In this document: positions 6,842 through 15,160 of the stretch, piece by piece
How the letters are laid out: every line of letters starts with the position of its first letter
Position numbering within the stretch: position 1 is the first letter of the stretch
Assembly (NCBI GenBank): GCA_963778845.1
Contig: CAVZVW010000004.1
Span: 62,001 to 126,000 of the forward strand
DNA: 64,000 bases
Direction of reading: 5' to 3'
Source of the DNA: CAVZVW01 sp963778845
GTDB taxonomy: Bacteria; Actinomycetota; Actinomycetes; Actinomycetales; Kineosporiaceae
Notes under the pieces: generated by a model
Database searches by the model: none
Seen by the model: the letters and a program-made list of their open reading frames with translations, nothing else
What the model was told of the DNA's origin: nothing
Translations under genes and position numbers: made by a program

Positions 6842-8473
6842 GGTCAAGTCCCGCCGAGTGGTGTTCGGCTGATCTTTCGAGTTGATGGCGGGGTTCAGTA
6901 GGTCGGGTCGGCGTGGGTGCCGAGCGGGCCGGTGACGGGGCTCCAGTCGTTGATGTCGTCGGGCCAGGGGGCGGGGTTGCCGTGCTCGTCCCAGAAGCCG
7001 GTCTCGGCGCCGGTCGTCCGGAGGGCTGCGTCGAGTGCGGCCCGCTCGGCGGGGCCGGGGACGGCGGTGGGCTGGGTGCTCATGCTGCCGGGTTCTCCAG
7101 TTCGCGTGCCGGCGCGGGGACGCCGTCCGGGACGTCGGACGCCGTCTCGCAGGTCACCGTAGCGGTGAGGCGGATCCGGCTGCGGGAGAGCACGTCCAGG
7201 GCGAAGTAGCGGCGGCCTTCGACCCATTCGTCGTGCTGCTCGGCCAGGACCGCACCGACCAGGCGGATCACCGAGCCGCGGTCAGGGAAGATGCCCACGA
7301 CGTCGGTCCGGCGGCGGATCTCCTTGTTCAGTCGCTCATTGGGGTTGTTGGACCAGACCTGCCTCCAGATTTCCTTGGGGAACTCGGTGAACGCGAGCAC
7401 GTCGGTCCGGGCGGCGTCGAGGTGTTCGGCGACGTCGTCGAGCTTGCCGGTCACGTGGTCCAGGAGCTTGTCGAACTGGGCGTGCACGGCATCGGCGTCG
7501 GGCTGGTCGTAGACCGAGTGCAGCATGGCCTTCACCGCGCCCCAGGCGGACTTGGGGCACACGCTCATGAGGTTCGCGGCGTAGTGGGTGCGGCAACGCT
7601 GCCAGGTCGCGCCGGGCAGGTTCGCCGCGATCGCCTCGACCAGGCCGGCGTGGGCGTCGGAAGTGACCAGCGCGACCCCGGACAGGCCCCGGGCGACCAG
7701 GTCGGCGAAGAAGGTGTTCCACGCCTGCTTGGTCTCACTGGTCGCGACCTGGCAGCCCAGGATCTCCCGGTGCCCGTCGGCGTTCACACCGGTCGCGACC
7801 AGGACGACGGCGTTGACGACGCGGCCGTCCTCGCGGACCTTCATCGTGAGCGCGTCAGCGGCCACGAACGTGTACGGGCCGGCGTCCAACGGGCGGGTCC
7901 GGAACGCCGCGACCTGTGCGTCGAGGTCCTCGGCCATCCGGGACACCTGCGACTTCGACAGCGACGTGATCCCCAGGGACTGCACGAGCTTGTCCATCCG
8001 GCGGGTCGAGACCCCGAGCAGGTAGCAGGTCGCGACCACGCTGATCAGGGCGGACTCGGCGCGCTTGCGGCGCTCGAGCAGCCACTCGGGGAAGTACGTA
8101 CCGGTGCGCAGTTTGGGGACCGCGACGTCGATGGTGCCGACCCGGGTGTCCAGATCCCGGTGCCGGTAGCCGTTACGCCGGTTGACCCGCTCCGGGCTGG
8201 GCTGACCCCACTCCGCGCCGCAGACCGCGTCGGCCTCTGCGGACAGCAGGGCGTTGATCGTGGTCGCGAGCAGGTGACGCATCAGGTCCGGCGACGCGTC
8301 GGCCAGAGCCTGGCCCAACACCGCGGCAGGGTCGACAATTCGAGGTGCGGTCATCGCGCTGATCTCCATTCGAGGGTGCTGTGAGAGGTTCACTCGAAGG
8401 ATCACGCGGTGACCGCACCTACATCGGCAGCGACACGGTCACCGGGTCGTACACCACTCTGAGGGACGCGACT
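6842..8473 (-). mobile_element. IS256-family insertion sequence, copy 1
   Basis: The element is 1632 bp and is delimited by comparison with copy 2. Its ends are imperfect inverted repeats of about 28 bp: the left end (minus orientation) reads AGTCGCGTCCCTCAGAGTGG and the right end, read inward, GGTCAAGTCCCGCCGAGTGG. It carries an intact transposase. The flanks share only CGGCCGG (6834-6840 and 8474-8480), offset by one base, so the target duplication is imperfect or has mutated. Confidence 0.9.
7080..8354 (-). CDS. IS256-family transposase, intact
   Basis: A 424-aa protein starting at the ATG at 8354 (MTAPRIVDPAAVLGQ), with GGAG 9 nt upstream. It has the layout of Mutator/IS256 transposases. 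The N-terminal region has NRRNGYRHRDLDTRVGTIDV and VPKLRTGTYFPEWLLERRKR. A DDE core begins with a first aspartate in FVAADALTMKV, continues with TSDAHAGLVEAI and CRTHYAANLM, and ends with the NNPNERLNKEIRRRTDVVGI block, whose glutamate completes the triad. A GTG at 8405 gives a longer form but lacks support. It catalyses cut-out or copy-out transposition of this element. Copy 2 encodes the same protein with a frameshift. Confidence 0.95.
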   Translation of the reverse strand: MTAPRIVDPAAVLGQALADASPDLMRHLLATTINALLSAEADAVCGAEWGQPSPERVNRRNGYRHRDLDTRVGTIDVAVPKLRTGTYFPEWLLERRKRAESALISVVATCYLLGVSTRRMDKLVQSLGITSLSKSQVSRMAEDLDAQVAAFRTRPLDAGPYTFVAADALTMKVREDGRVVNAVVLVATGVNADGHREILGCQVATSETKQAWNTFFADLVARGLSGVALVTSDAHAGLVEAIAANLPGATWQRCRTHYAANLMSVCPKSAWGAVKAMLHSVYDQPDADAVHAQFDKLLDHVTGKLDDVAEHLDAARTDVLAFTEFPKEIWRQVWSNNPNERLNKEIRRRTDVVGIFPDRGSVIRLVGAVLAEQHDEWVEGRRYFALDVLSRSRIRLTATVTCETASDVPDGVPAPARELENPAA

Positions 8474-8579
8474 CGGCCGGCGCCACGGCCGTGCGGTTGG
8501 TGTGCGATGACCGCGCCACGACCCGCGGCGCGTACGAAGATCCGGCCTAGCGCTGGCCTAGCGCCTGTTCCATCGAGGG

Positions 8580-8987
8580 TTAGGCGAGCCGCAGGCCGCG
8601 GGCCGCATCGACAAAGGCGTGAGCACGACGTCCGGCTTGGACGCGTTCCTGGCCGCTGACGGGTCTGTGGGTGTAGCCGGCCTTGGTCTTCAGGCCGAGT
8701 AGTGCCGCGAGGTGGCCGGCGAGCTCGCTGCCACCGGGCTCGACCCGACGGAGCAGTTCCACGGCCTCGTTGTGGTTGTCGCCGGTGTGGTGGAGCTCAA
8801 GGCGGGTCGCGGTGATGGTGTCGGCGCCGGCGATACCGTCGTGCACGCACAAGGTGACGTACGCGTCGCCGATGACTGCGGCGTCGTCGGCCAGCTCCAT
8901 GATCTCGTCGACGGCAGACAGGAACTGCAGGGCCTTGAGCCGGCGGCCGGCGGCGTAGCCGGGGTCGGGGTGACGGTTCGGGCTCAC
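8580..8987 (-). CDS. HEPN-like protein, probable toxin partner
   Basis: A 135-aa, mostly helical protein whose GTG start overlaps the stop of the nucleotidyltransferase gene by four bases (GTGA). It contains LKALQFLSAVDEIMELAD, YVTLCVHDGIAGADTITA and RLELHHTGDNHNEAVELLRR, and ends GRRAHAFVDAARGLRL. The small size, helical character and coupling directly after an MNT-type nucleotidyltransferase match HEPN proteins of MNT-HEPN toxin-antitoxin modules, where HEPN is usually an RNase toxin. The characteristic R-x4-6-H motif is not clear, so the HEPN call rests mainly on context. Confidence 0.65.
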   Translation of the reverse strand: MSPNRHPDPGYAAGRRLKALQFLSAVDEIMELADDAAVIGDAYVTLCVHDGIAGADTITATRLELHHTGDNHNEAVELLRRVEPGGSELAGHLAALLGLKTKAGYTHRPVSGQERVQAGRRAHAFVDAARGLRLA

Positions 8988-9700
8988 TGGGGTGAGGCTA
9001 GTGCGCGGGTGCGACGACGCTGGGGGCGTAGTCGTCGCAGGGCCGCGACGTCGCCCGCCAAGGGGACCCCGTCGCGCAGGACGTCCTCGACGACGGACCC
9101 GGCTTCGGTGTCAGCACCCCTGTTCGACCCACCAGGTGGTGCGTCGGTGGCAGCAAGCTCCAAGACGCGGGTGTCGTTGCCAGTCCAGCGGGTGGCGTCG
9201 CGTTCGAGGTCTGCGACCTGGGCTCGCCACCTGGGGTCGTCGACCGCGACGGCCTCGGGGCGCAGCACGCAGATGTCCAGGTCGCTGTCGATCCGCTCGT
9301 CGCCGCGGGCTACGGATCCGAACAGGGCCGCGTATCCGGGTGCGGGATCCCAGCCGCCGAGGACGGTTCGCAGCCGGTCCAGCAACGCCGACCGCAAGCC
9401 GGCCAGAGCCACGATCGCGGGAGCGGCCAGGTGGTCTCGGTTGAGCCGATACATCTGAGCAGAGCCGGCCGGCTCACGCTCGACGATGCCCTGCGCGACG
9501 AGCCGGGCCAGGGCTTGACGGGCGCCCTCGCTGCTGGAGCCGGCGAGCCGCGCGAGCTGGCGACCGGTGAACGCGCCGCCCTCGGACCCGGCCAGGACCG
9601 CCAGCAGGTCGCCGTCCAACGCAGCCGTCACCACACGCAGCGGCATCGACAGCTCCAGCTCAACCCACTCCTCCAGCCAGGTGTCCAGCATAGTGGCCAT
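8984..9700 (-). CDS. Winged-helix nucleotidyltransferase, MNT antitoxin type
   Basis: Starting from the ATG at 9700 the protein has 238 aa; the frame is open to 9790 and a start at 9691 is also possible. Residues about 20-90 form a winged helix-turn-helix (FTGRQLARLAGSSSEGARQA, then IVEREPAGSAQMYRLN). Residues about 125-145 contain the nucleotidyltransferase signature GSVARGDERIDSDLDICVL, with G-S and the paired D-x-D that bind metal. MNT antitoxins can neutralise HEPN toxins by adding AMP. The fused wHTH suggests it also represses its own promoter. The gene and its partner lie between two inverted IS256 copies. Confidence 0.8.
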   Translation of the reverse strand: MATMLDTWLEEWVELELSMPLRVVTAALDGDLLAVLAGSEGGAFTGRQLARLAGSSSEGARQALARLVAQGIVEREPAGSAQMYRLNRDHLAAPAIVALAGLRSALLDRLRTVLGGWDPAPGYAALFGSVARGDERIDSDLDICVLRPEAVAVDDPRWRAQVADLERDATRWTGNDTRVLELAATDAPPGGSNRGADTEAGSVVEDVLRDGVPLAGDVAALRRLRPQRRRTRALASPQ

Positions 9701-9802
9701 TCGACCGGAATTACAGTCACGTGCCCACTGTGGCGGCCACACAACATGGACGCTAGATCTGCGGTTACATGGGTCAGCCTGAGTCCGCACACGTCAAGAT
9801 CC

Positions 9803-9836
9803 GGTCCCTATCGGTCTAGGGACCCGGTCGGTACCT
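9803..9836. promoter_or_regulatory. GGTCCC/GGGACC inverted repeat
   Basis: GGTCCC at 9803-9808 and GGGACC at 9819-9824 are inverted copies with a further GGTC between them, followed by CGGTCGGTACC. The site lies between the MNT gene (minus) and the interrupted integrase remnant (plus) and resembles the cluster at 4992-5030. It could be an operator for either unit. Confidence 0.35.
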
Positions 9837-9935
9837 GACACCGCGGTGTTGAACGCCCTCTGGACACACCACCTTCTGGAGGTGTGAACGGATGGCAAGA
9901 CCACGCCACCCCCAGGCCATCCGCGACCAATGGGG

Positions 9936-9944
9936 CTCTGTCAC
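9936..9944 (+). repeat. Target-site duplication, left of IS256 copy 2
   Basis: CTCTGTCAC here matches 11578-11586 exactly on the other side of the element. Nine bases fits the 8-9 bp duplications of IS256-family elements. Confidence 0.9.
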
Positions 9945-11577
9945 AGTCGCGTCCCTCAGAGTGGTGTACGACCCGGTGACCGTGTCGCTGCCGATGTAGG
10001 TGCGGTCACCGCGTGATCCTTCGAGTGAACCTCTCACAGCACCCTCGAATGGAGATCAGCGCGATGACCGCACCTCGAATTGTCGACCCTGCCGCGGTGT
10101 TGGGCCAGGCTCTGGCCGACGCGTCGCCGGACCTGATGCGTCACCTGCTCGCGACCACGATCAACGCCCTGCTGTCCGCAGAGGCCGACGCGGTCTGCGG
10201 CGCGGAGTGGGGTCAGCCCAGCCCGGAGCGGGTCAACCGGCGTAACGGCTACCGGCACCGGGATCTGGACACCCGGGTCGGCACCATCGACGTCGCGGTC
10301 CCCAAACTGCGCACCGGTACGTACTTCCCCGAGTGGCTGCTCGAGCGCCGCAAGCGCGCCGAGTCCGCCCTGATCAGCGTGGTCGCGACCTGCTACCTGC
10401 TCGGGGTCTCGACCCGCCGGATGGACAAGCTCGTGCAGTCCCTGGGGATCACGTCGCTGTCGAAGTCGCAGGTGTCCCGGATGGCCGAGGACCTCGACGC
10501 ACAGGTCGCGGCGTTCCGGACCCGCCCGTTGGACGCCGGCCCGTACACGTTCGTGGCCGCTGACGCGCTCACGATGAAGGTCCGCGAGGACGGCCGCGTC
10601 GTCAACGCCGTCGTCCTGGTCGCGACCGGTGTGAACGCCGACGGGCACCGGGAGATCCTGGGCTGCCAGGTCGCGACCAGTGAGACCAAGCAGGCGTGGA
10701 ACACCTTCTTCGCCGACCTGGTCGCCCGGGGCCTGTCCGGGGTCGCGCTGGTCACTTCCGACGCCCACGCCGGCCTGGTCGAGGCGATCGCGGCGAACCT
10801 GCCCGGCGCGACCTGGCAGCGTTGCCGCACCCACTACGCCGCGAACCTCATGAGCGTGTGCCCCAAGTCCGCCTGGGGCGCGGTGAAGGCCATGCTGCAC
10901 TCCGGTCTACGACCAGCCCGACGCCGATGCCGTGCACGCCCAGTTCGACAAGCTCCTGGACCACGTGACCGGCAAGCTCGACGACGTCGCCGAACACCTC
11001 GACGCCGCCCGGACCGACGTGCTCGCGTTCACCGAGTTCCCCAAGGAAATCTGGAGGCAGGTCTGGTCCAACAACCCCAATGAGCGACTGAACAAGGAGA
11101 TCCGCCGCCGGACCGACGTCGTGGGCATCTTCCCTGACCGCGGCTCGGTGATCCGCCTGGTCGGTGCGGTCCTGGCCGAGCAGCACGACGAATGGGTCGA
11201 AGGCCGCCGCTACTTCGCCCTGGACGTGCTCTCCCGCAGCCGGATCCGCCTCACCGCTACGGTGACCTGCGAGACGGCGTCCGACGTCCCGGACGGCGTC
11301 ACCGCGCCGGCACGCGAACTGGAGAACCCGGCAGCATGAGCACCCAGCCCACCGCCGTCCCCGGCCCCGCCGAGCGGGCCGCACTCGACGCAGCCCTCCG
11401 GACGACCGGCGCCGAGACCGGCTTCTGGGACGAGCACGGCAACCCCGCCCCCTGGCCCGACGACATCAACGACTGGAGCCCCGTCACCGGCCCGCTCGGC
11501 ACCCACGCCGACCCGACCTACTGAACCCCGCCATCAACTCGAAAGATCAGCCGAACACCACTCGGCGGGACTTGACC
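9945..11577 (+). mobile_element. IS256-family insertion sequence, copy 2
   Basis: This element is 1633 bp, one base longer than copy 1 and in the opposite orientation. Its ends are the same imperfect inverted repeats (AGTCGCGTCCCTCAGAGTGG at the left; the complement of GGTCAAGTCCCGCCGAGTGG at the right). It has a perfect 9-bp target duplication. By eye the two copies differ by one inserted C near 10902 and at least one substitution (GTC CCC versus GTC ACC near 11300), so duplication is recent. Confidence 0.93.
10064..11339 (+). pseudogene. IS256-family transposase with one-base frameshift
   Basis: The protein matches copy 1 up to MLHS. There an extra C (CACTCCGGTC against CACTCGGTC, at about 10902) shifts the frame, and the original frame resumes from HAQFDKLLDHVTGKLDDVAE to RELENPAA. 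The shifted product would lose the C-terminal part including the NNPNERLNKE block with the catalytic glutamate, so this copy should be inactive unless the extra base is a sequencing error or is bypassed. The intact copy at 7080 could still mobilise it in trans because both ends are present. Confidence 0.9.
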
Positions 11578-11586
11578 CTCTGTCAC
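11578..11586 (+). repeat. Target-site duplication, right of IS256 copy 2
   Basis: CTCTGTCAC, identical to 9936-9944. Confidence 0.9.
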
Positions 11587-11872
11587 CGCTCCGCCGACGG
11601 GCGGTGGCGGCTGCGCACCACCCCCCCGGGCGGGCTGCGCCGCGGCGCCGCCCGCGGGCCCGCGCTCGTCGGGCCGCCTCCGCCTCGCGCGCACGGCGAC
11701 GTCGCGGTCCCGCTCGGGCACCGGCGGGGCGCGACGGCCGTTCCGGCGGCAGATTGGGCGCCGCCCACCCTGGTCGAACCCCGCGTAACTGGGTCAGTAT
11801 GGACAAGTGTGCCGGGTGACCGGGCGACCCCTGCCCCATCGGCAATCCACGGTGAGGGGAGGTGGTGGCGAC

Positions 11873-13093
11873 GTGACCGCACTGCCCGTCCCCTCGGCGA
11901 TGCGGGAGACGGCCCGCCGGCCCGGCACGGCGCGCCCGTCGCCGCCTTCGGTGGTCAAGTTCAACGCCCCCGAGATCGTCTTCGGTCACGGCTCGCTGGC
12001 CGAGGCCGGTTACTGCGCCCTGCGGCTGGGCGCCCGCAGGCCGTTCGTCGTCACCGACCCCGGGCTGATCGAGTCCGGCTGGGCGGCGGAGCTCGTCGCG
12101 CACCTGGGCGCCGCTGGCCTGCCCTGCCAGGTCTGGCACGGCGTCACGCCCAACCCCAAGGACCATGAGATCGAGGCCGGGTTCGAGGCCTACCGGGAGT
12201 GGGGCGGCGACGTCATCGTCGCGATCGGTGGCGGCTCCTGCATCGACGCCGCCAAGGGGATCGCGATCCTCACCGGCAACGGCGGCACGATCCTCGACTA
12301 CGCCGGCGTCGACCGGGTCGAGAACCCGATCCCGCCGCTGATGATGATCCCCTCCACCTCGGGCACCGGGGCTGACGTCAGCCAGTTCTGCATCGTCACC
12401 GACACCCAACGGGCGATCAAGGTCACGATCATGGGTCGCGCGCTGGTGCCGGACATCTCTGTGACGGACCCTCGGCTGCTCACCACGATGCCGGACTGGC
12501 TGAACGCGGCGACGGGCCTGGACGCGCTGACCCACGGGATCGAGGCGTACGTCTCCAAGGCGCACAACCCGCTCACCGACATCCACGCCCTGACCGCAGT
12601 CAGGCTGGTGACCGGGCACCTGGTCGCCACCATGGAGCACCCTCAGGACGGCGACGCTCGCACCTGCATGGCGCAGGGGAGCCTCGAGGCCGGGCTGGCC
12701 TTCACGAACGCGATCCTGGGCGCGACCCACGCCATGAGTCATCAGGTCGGCGGCCTGCTGGACGCCCCGCACGGGGTGGTCAACGGGGTCCTGCTGCCCC
12801 ACGTGATCCGCTACAACGCGGCGGACGACGCGAGCCGGTTCGTCCCGCTGGCAGCGGCCGCGGGTCTGCCCGTGGACGGTGTGCCGGCGATGGAGGCAGC
12901 GCTGATGCTCGCAGAGCACGTCCGCGGCCTGGCCGACACGGTGGGGGTCCCGCGCGGGCTGGCCGAGCTGGGGGTCACGGAGCAAGATCTGCCCCGCCTG
13001 GCCAGCACCACGCTCGCCGACGCGTGCCTGAGCACGAACCCGCGGGGCGCCGACGCCGAGGCCATCGAGACCCTGTTCAGAGCCGCGTTGTGA
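11873..13093 (+). CDS. Iron-type (group III) alcohol dehydrogenase
   Basis: A 406-aa protein. I chose the GTG at 11873, which has GGGGAGG 10 nt upstream; the frame is open to 11807. The N-terminal Rossmann-like domain has the nucleotide loop GGGSCIDAAKG, and the helical C-terminal domain holds the metal ligands: D in ATGLDALTHGIEAY with its histidine, then HAMSHQVGGLLDAPHG. The family oxidises primary alcohols with a tightly bound or free nicotinamide. Next to a mycofactocin cluster it probably works as a nicotinoprotein that hands electrons to mycofactocin, but the sequence alone cannot exclude free NAD. The next gene, a sensor kinase, overlaps by four bases, so enzyme and regulators are one transcription unit. 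Confidence 0.88.
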   Translation: MTALPVPSAMRETARRPGTARPSPPSVVKFNAPEIVFGHGSLAEAGYCALRLGARRPFVVTDPGLIESGWAAELVAHLGAAGLPCQVWHGVTPNPKDHEIEAGFEAYREWGGDVIVAIGGGSCIDAAKGIAILTGNGGTILDYAGVDRVENPIPPLMMIPSTSGTGADVSQFCIVTDTQRAIKVTIMGRALVPDISVTDPRLLTTMPDWLNAATGLDALTHGIEAYVSKAHNPLTDIHALTAVRLVTGHLVATMEHPQDGDARTCMAQGSLEAGLAFTNAILGATHAMSHQVGGLLDAPHGVVNGVLLPHVIRYNAADDASRFVPLAAAAGLPVDGVPAMEAALMLAEHVRGLADTVGVPRGLAELGVTEQDLPRLASTTLADACLSTNPRGADAEAIETLFRAAL

Positions 13094-14490
13094 GCAGCCC
13101 CTCGGACGGCGCGCTCCACGGGCTCGCCGGACCCTCCGCGGACGTCCATCCCGATCTGGCGTCGCTGACCGGCGTCCGGTCGGGCAAGCGTTCCTACTAC
13201 CGGGCGTTCCGGCTGTCCTCGGAGCAGCTGGAGACCGCGCTGCACTCCCTGGACCGCATCTCGCTCGCGCTCGTCCGCACCGTCGAGGGGCCGCGCGCGC
13301 TGCTCACCGCGGTGGTCCGGGCGGCGCACGAGCACCTGCAGGCCCGCTGGGTGGTGCTGGCCGTTGCGGACGGCGCCCTGCCGGACGCGCGGCCGCGCTT
13401 CCTGGGCACCGGCCCCCGCGCGGTGCTGATAGATCGGGAGGACGACCTTCCCCCGCCGGCCCGCGACCTGCTTCGCCGGCTGCGCACCAGCCCGCCGGCG
13501 ACCGCCGAGATTCTCGCCGACCACCGCGTCCTGGTGCCGATGACCATCGACGGCATCCCGGTGGGCGGCATCGCCGGTGCCCCCGGTCTGGAGGAGCGTC
13601 CGCAGGCGATCGACCTCGCGGTGCTGCGGATCCTGGTCAACCAGGCGGCGGTGGCCTTGCACAGCGCGTTCCTTTACCAGTCCAGCGTGGCGCTGCGCAA
13701 CCGCACCGAGCAGCTCTCCCAGCAGGCCATCCGGAACGCACGCGACCTCGCGGCCCGCAACCAGGAGCTGTACCGCGCCCAGCAGCTGCTCCTGGACGCC
13801 CGCGAGCGCGAGACGCTGGACGCCGAGCGGCACCGGATCGCGCGCGAGCTGCACGACAGCGTGAGCCAGTACGTGCTGACCGCGGGGATGACGCTCGAGA
13901 TCTGCCGCAACGACCTCGCGGCCCTCGGCGGCGGCGCCCTCGCGATCTCGGAGCGGCTGGCCGAGGTCAGCGAGCTGACCAGGCAGTCGGTCGACCGGCT
14001 CCGCACCGCGATCTACGCACTCAACCACAGCGACGATGCCAGCGCCTCGCTGCCGCGGCTGCTGGAGCAGGCAGTGGCCTTCCACGCCAGGGAAGAGCTG
14101 CGGATCGACCTTCGGCTGGAGGGCTCGCCGGTCCCGATGCTGGGCGCCGCCGAGCGGTCGCTGTCCCGCGTGGCGGGCGAGGCCCTGTTCAACGTTGCTG
14201 CGCACAGCCGGGGCAGCCGCGCGGTGGTGCGGCTGAGCTACCGGCCGGGAACCGTCCGGCTCACGGTGGACGACGACGGGGACGGCGACCCGGCGACCCT
14301 GCGCACGCTGCTGCGCGTGGAGGCCGCGGGTGACGTCGACGGCCGGCACCGCGGGCTGGTCAACATGGCCAGCAGGGCCGAGGAGCTCGGCGGCAGCTTC
14401 ACGCTGCGCCGCTCCCGGCTCGGAGGGGTGCGCATCGACGTCCGAGCGCCGGCCCCCGCAGGCCCCGCCGCCGGAGAATCGGGCCGATGA
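13090..14490 (+). CDS. GAF-type sensor histidine kinase (MnoS/MadS-like)
   Basis: The GTG at 13090 overlaps the dehydrogenase stop (GTGA) and gives 466 aa. Residues about 50-210 form a GAF-like sensor region without membrane segments, so sensing is cytosolic. A coiled coil follows (RNRTEQLSQQAIRNARDLAA), then a HisKA_3 dimerisation box with the phospho-accepting histidine in ERHRIARELHDSVSQYV near residue 254. The HATPase part has the N box in EALFNVAAHS, then VDDDGDGDP and HRGLVNMASRAEELGG. This is a NarL-type kinase. Its placement beside alcohol dehydrogenase and mycofactocin genes parallels the MnoS/MadS kinases I recall from mycobacteria, so it probably senses alcohol or a derived signal. 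The response regulator follows with a four-base overlap. Confidence 0.88.
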   Translation: MSSPSDGALHGLAGPSADVHPDLASLTGVRSGKRSYYRAFRLSSEQLETALHSLDRISLALVRTVEGPRALLTAVVRAAHEHLQARWVVLAVADGALPDARPRFLGTGPRAVLIDREDDLPPPARDLLRRLRTSPPATAEILADHRVLVPMTIDGIPVGGIAGAPGLEERPQAIDLAVLRILVNQAAVALHSAFLYQSSVALRNRTEQLSQQAIRNARDLAARNQELYRAQQLLLDARERETLDAERHRIARELHDSVSQYVLTAGMTLEICRNDLAALGGGALAISERLAEVSELTRQSVDRLRTAIYALNHSDDASASLPRLLEQAVAFHAREELRIDLRLEGSPVPMLGAAERSLSRVAGEALFNVAAHSRGSRAVVRLSYRPGTVRLTVDDDGDGDPATLRTLLRVEAAGDVDGRHRGLVNMASRAEELGGSFTLRRSRLGGVRIDVRAPAPAGPAAGESGR

Positions 14491-15149
14491 CCGAGCCCGG
14501 TGGCCCGCGCACCGTCCTGCCGATAGTGCTGGTGGACGACCACGCGATCGTTCGGCAGGGCCTGCGCTCGGTGCTGGAACGCGAGCCGGACCTTCGGGTG
14601 GTGGGCGAGGCCGGCTCGCCGGCGCAGGCGCTGGCGGTGGTGGAGGACGTCCGGCCGCGGATCGTCCTGCTGGACCTCAAGCTGTCCGCGGCGTCCGACA
14701 CCGAGGGGCTCGACCTCTGCAGCCGGCTCACCCAGGAGCACCCGCAGGTCGGTGTCCTGGTGCTCACCACGTTGCTGGACGAGCACCTGGTGCTGGACGC
14801 GATCCACCGCGGCGCGCGCGGCTACGTCGTCAAGGACGTCGACAGCTCCGAGCTCGTCCGGGCGATCCGGGCGGTTGGCCGAGGCGAGAGCGCGTTCGAC
14901 TCGCGCAGCGCGGCGGCGATGGTGCGCGGGCTGAAGGCGGCCGACCAGGCGGAGAGCCGCCAGCTGACCGAGCGCGAGCTCGAGGTGCTGCCGCTGCTGG
15001 CGCAGGGGCTGTCCAACCGCAGCATCGGCGGCCGGCTCTACATCTCGGAGACGACGGTCAAGTTCCACGTCGGAAACATCATGCGCAAGCTCGAGGTGTC
15101 CCGCCGCGCCGAGGCGGTGTACACCGCCTCGAAGTTGGGCTTGATCTGA
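14487..15149 (+). CDS. NarL/LuxR-family response regulator (MnoR/MadR-like)
   Basis: A 220-aa regulator whose ATG overlaps the kinase stop. The receiver domain (about residues 12-130) has the acidic pair VDDH, the phosphorylation site D63 in VLLDLKL, the T in VLTTLLD and the K in YVVKDVD. The C-terminal LuxR helix-turn-helix is intact: LTERELEVLPLLAQGLSN, then ETTVKFHVGNIMRKLEVSRR. It is the partner of the upstream kinase and most likely controls the alcohol dehydrogenase and mycofactocin promoters in this locus. It ends 11 bp before the convergent mftM-like gene. Confidence 0.92.
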   Translation: MTEPGGPRTVLPIVLVDDHAIVRQGLRSVLEREPDLRVVGEAGSPAQALAVVEDVRPRIVLLDLKLSAASDTEGLDLCSRLTQEHPQVGVLVLTTLLDEHLVLDAIHRGARGYVVKDVDSSELVRAIRAVGRGESAFDSRSAAAMVRGLKAADQAESRQLTERELEVLPLLAQGLSNRSIGGRLYISETTVKFHVGNIMRKLEVSRRAEAVYTASKLGLI

Positions 15150-15160
15150 ACCCCGCCTCC

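Larger units (their letters stand above)
9892..11660 (+). pseudogene. Integrase-like N-terminus interrupted by IS256 copy 2
   Basis: An ATG at 9892 with GGAGGTG 7 nt upstream begins MARPRHPQAIRDQWGSV and is cut at 9944 by the IS. After the right-hand target duplication the sequence continues with codons for RSADGRWRLRTTPPGGLRR, very like the RSSEGRWRLRYNGPNG segment of the integrase relic at 5198. Removing the IS and one 9-bp duplication leaves the two halves one base out of frame, so the gene may have been damaged before or after insertion. No further integrase domains are recognisable downstream. Confidence 0.55.

Noticed and set aside
6842..11577. A proven composite transposon
   Set aside because: Copy 2 has its own target duplication and the outer flanks of the pair do not match, so joint transposition is not shown.
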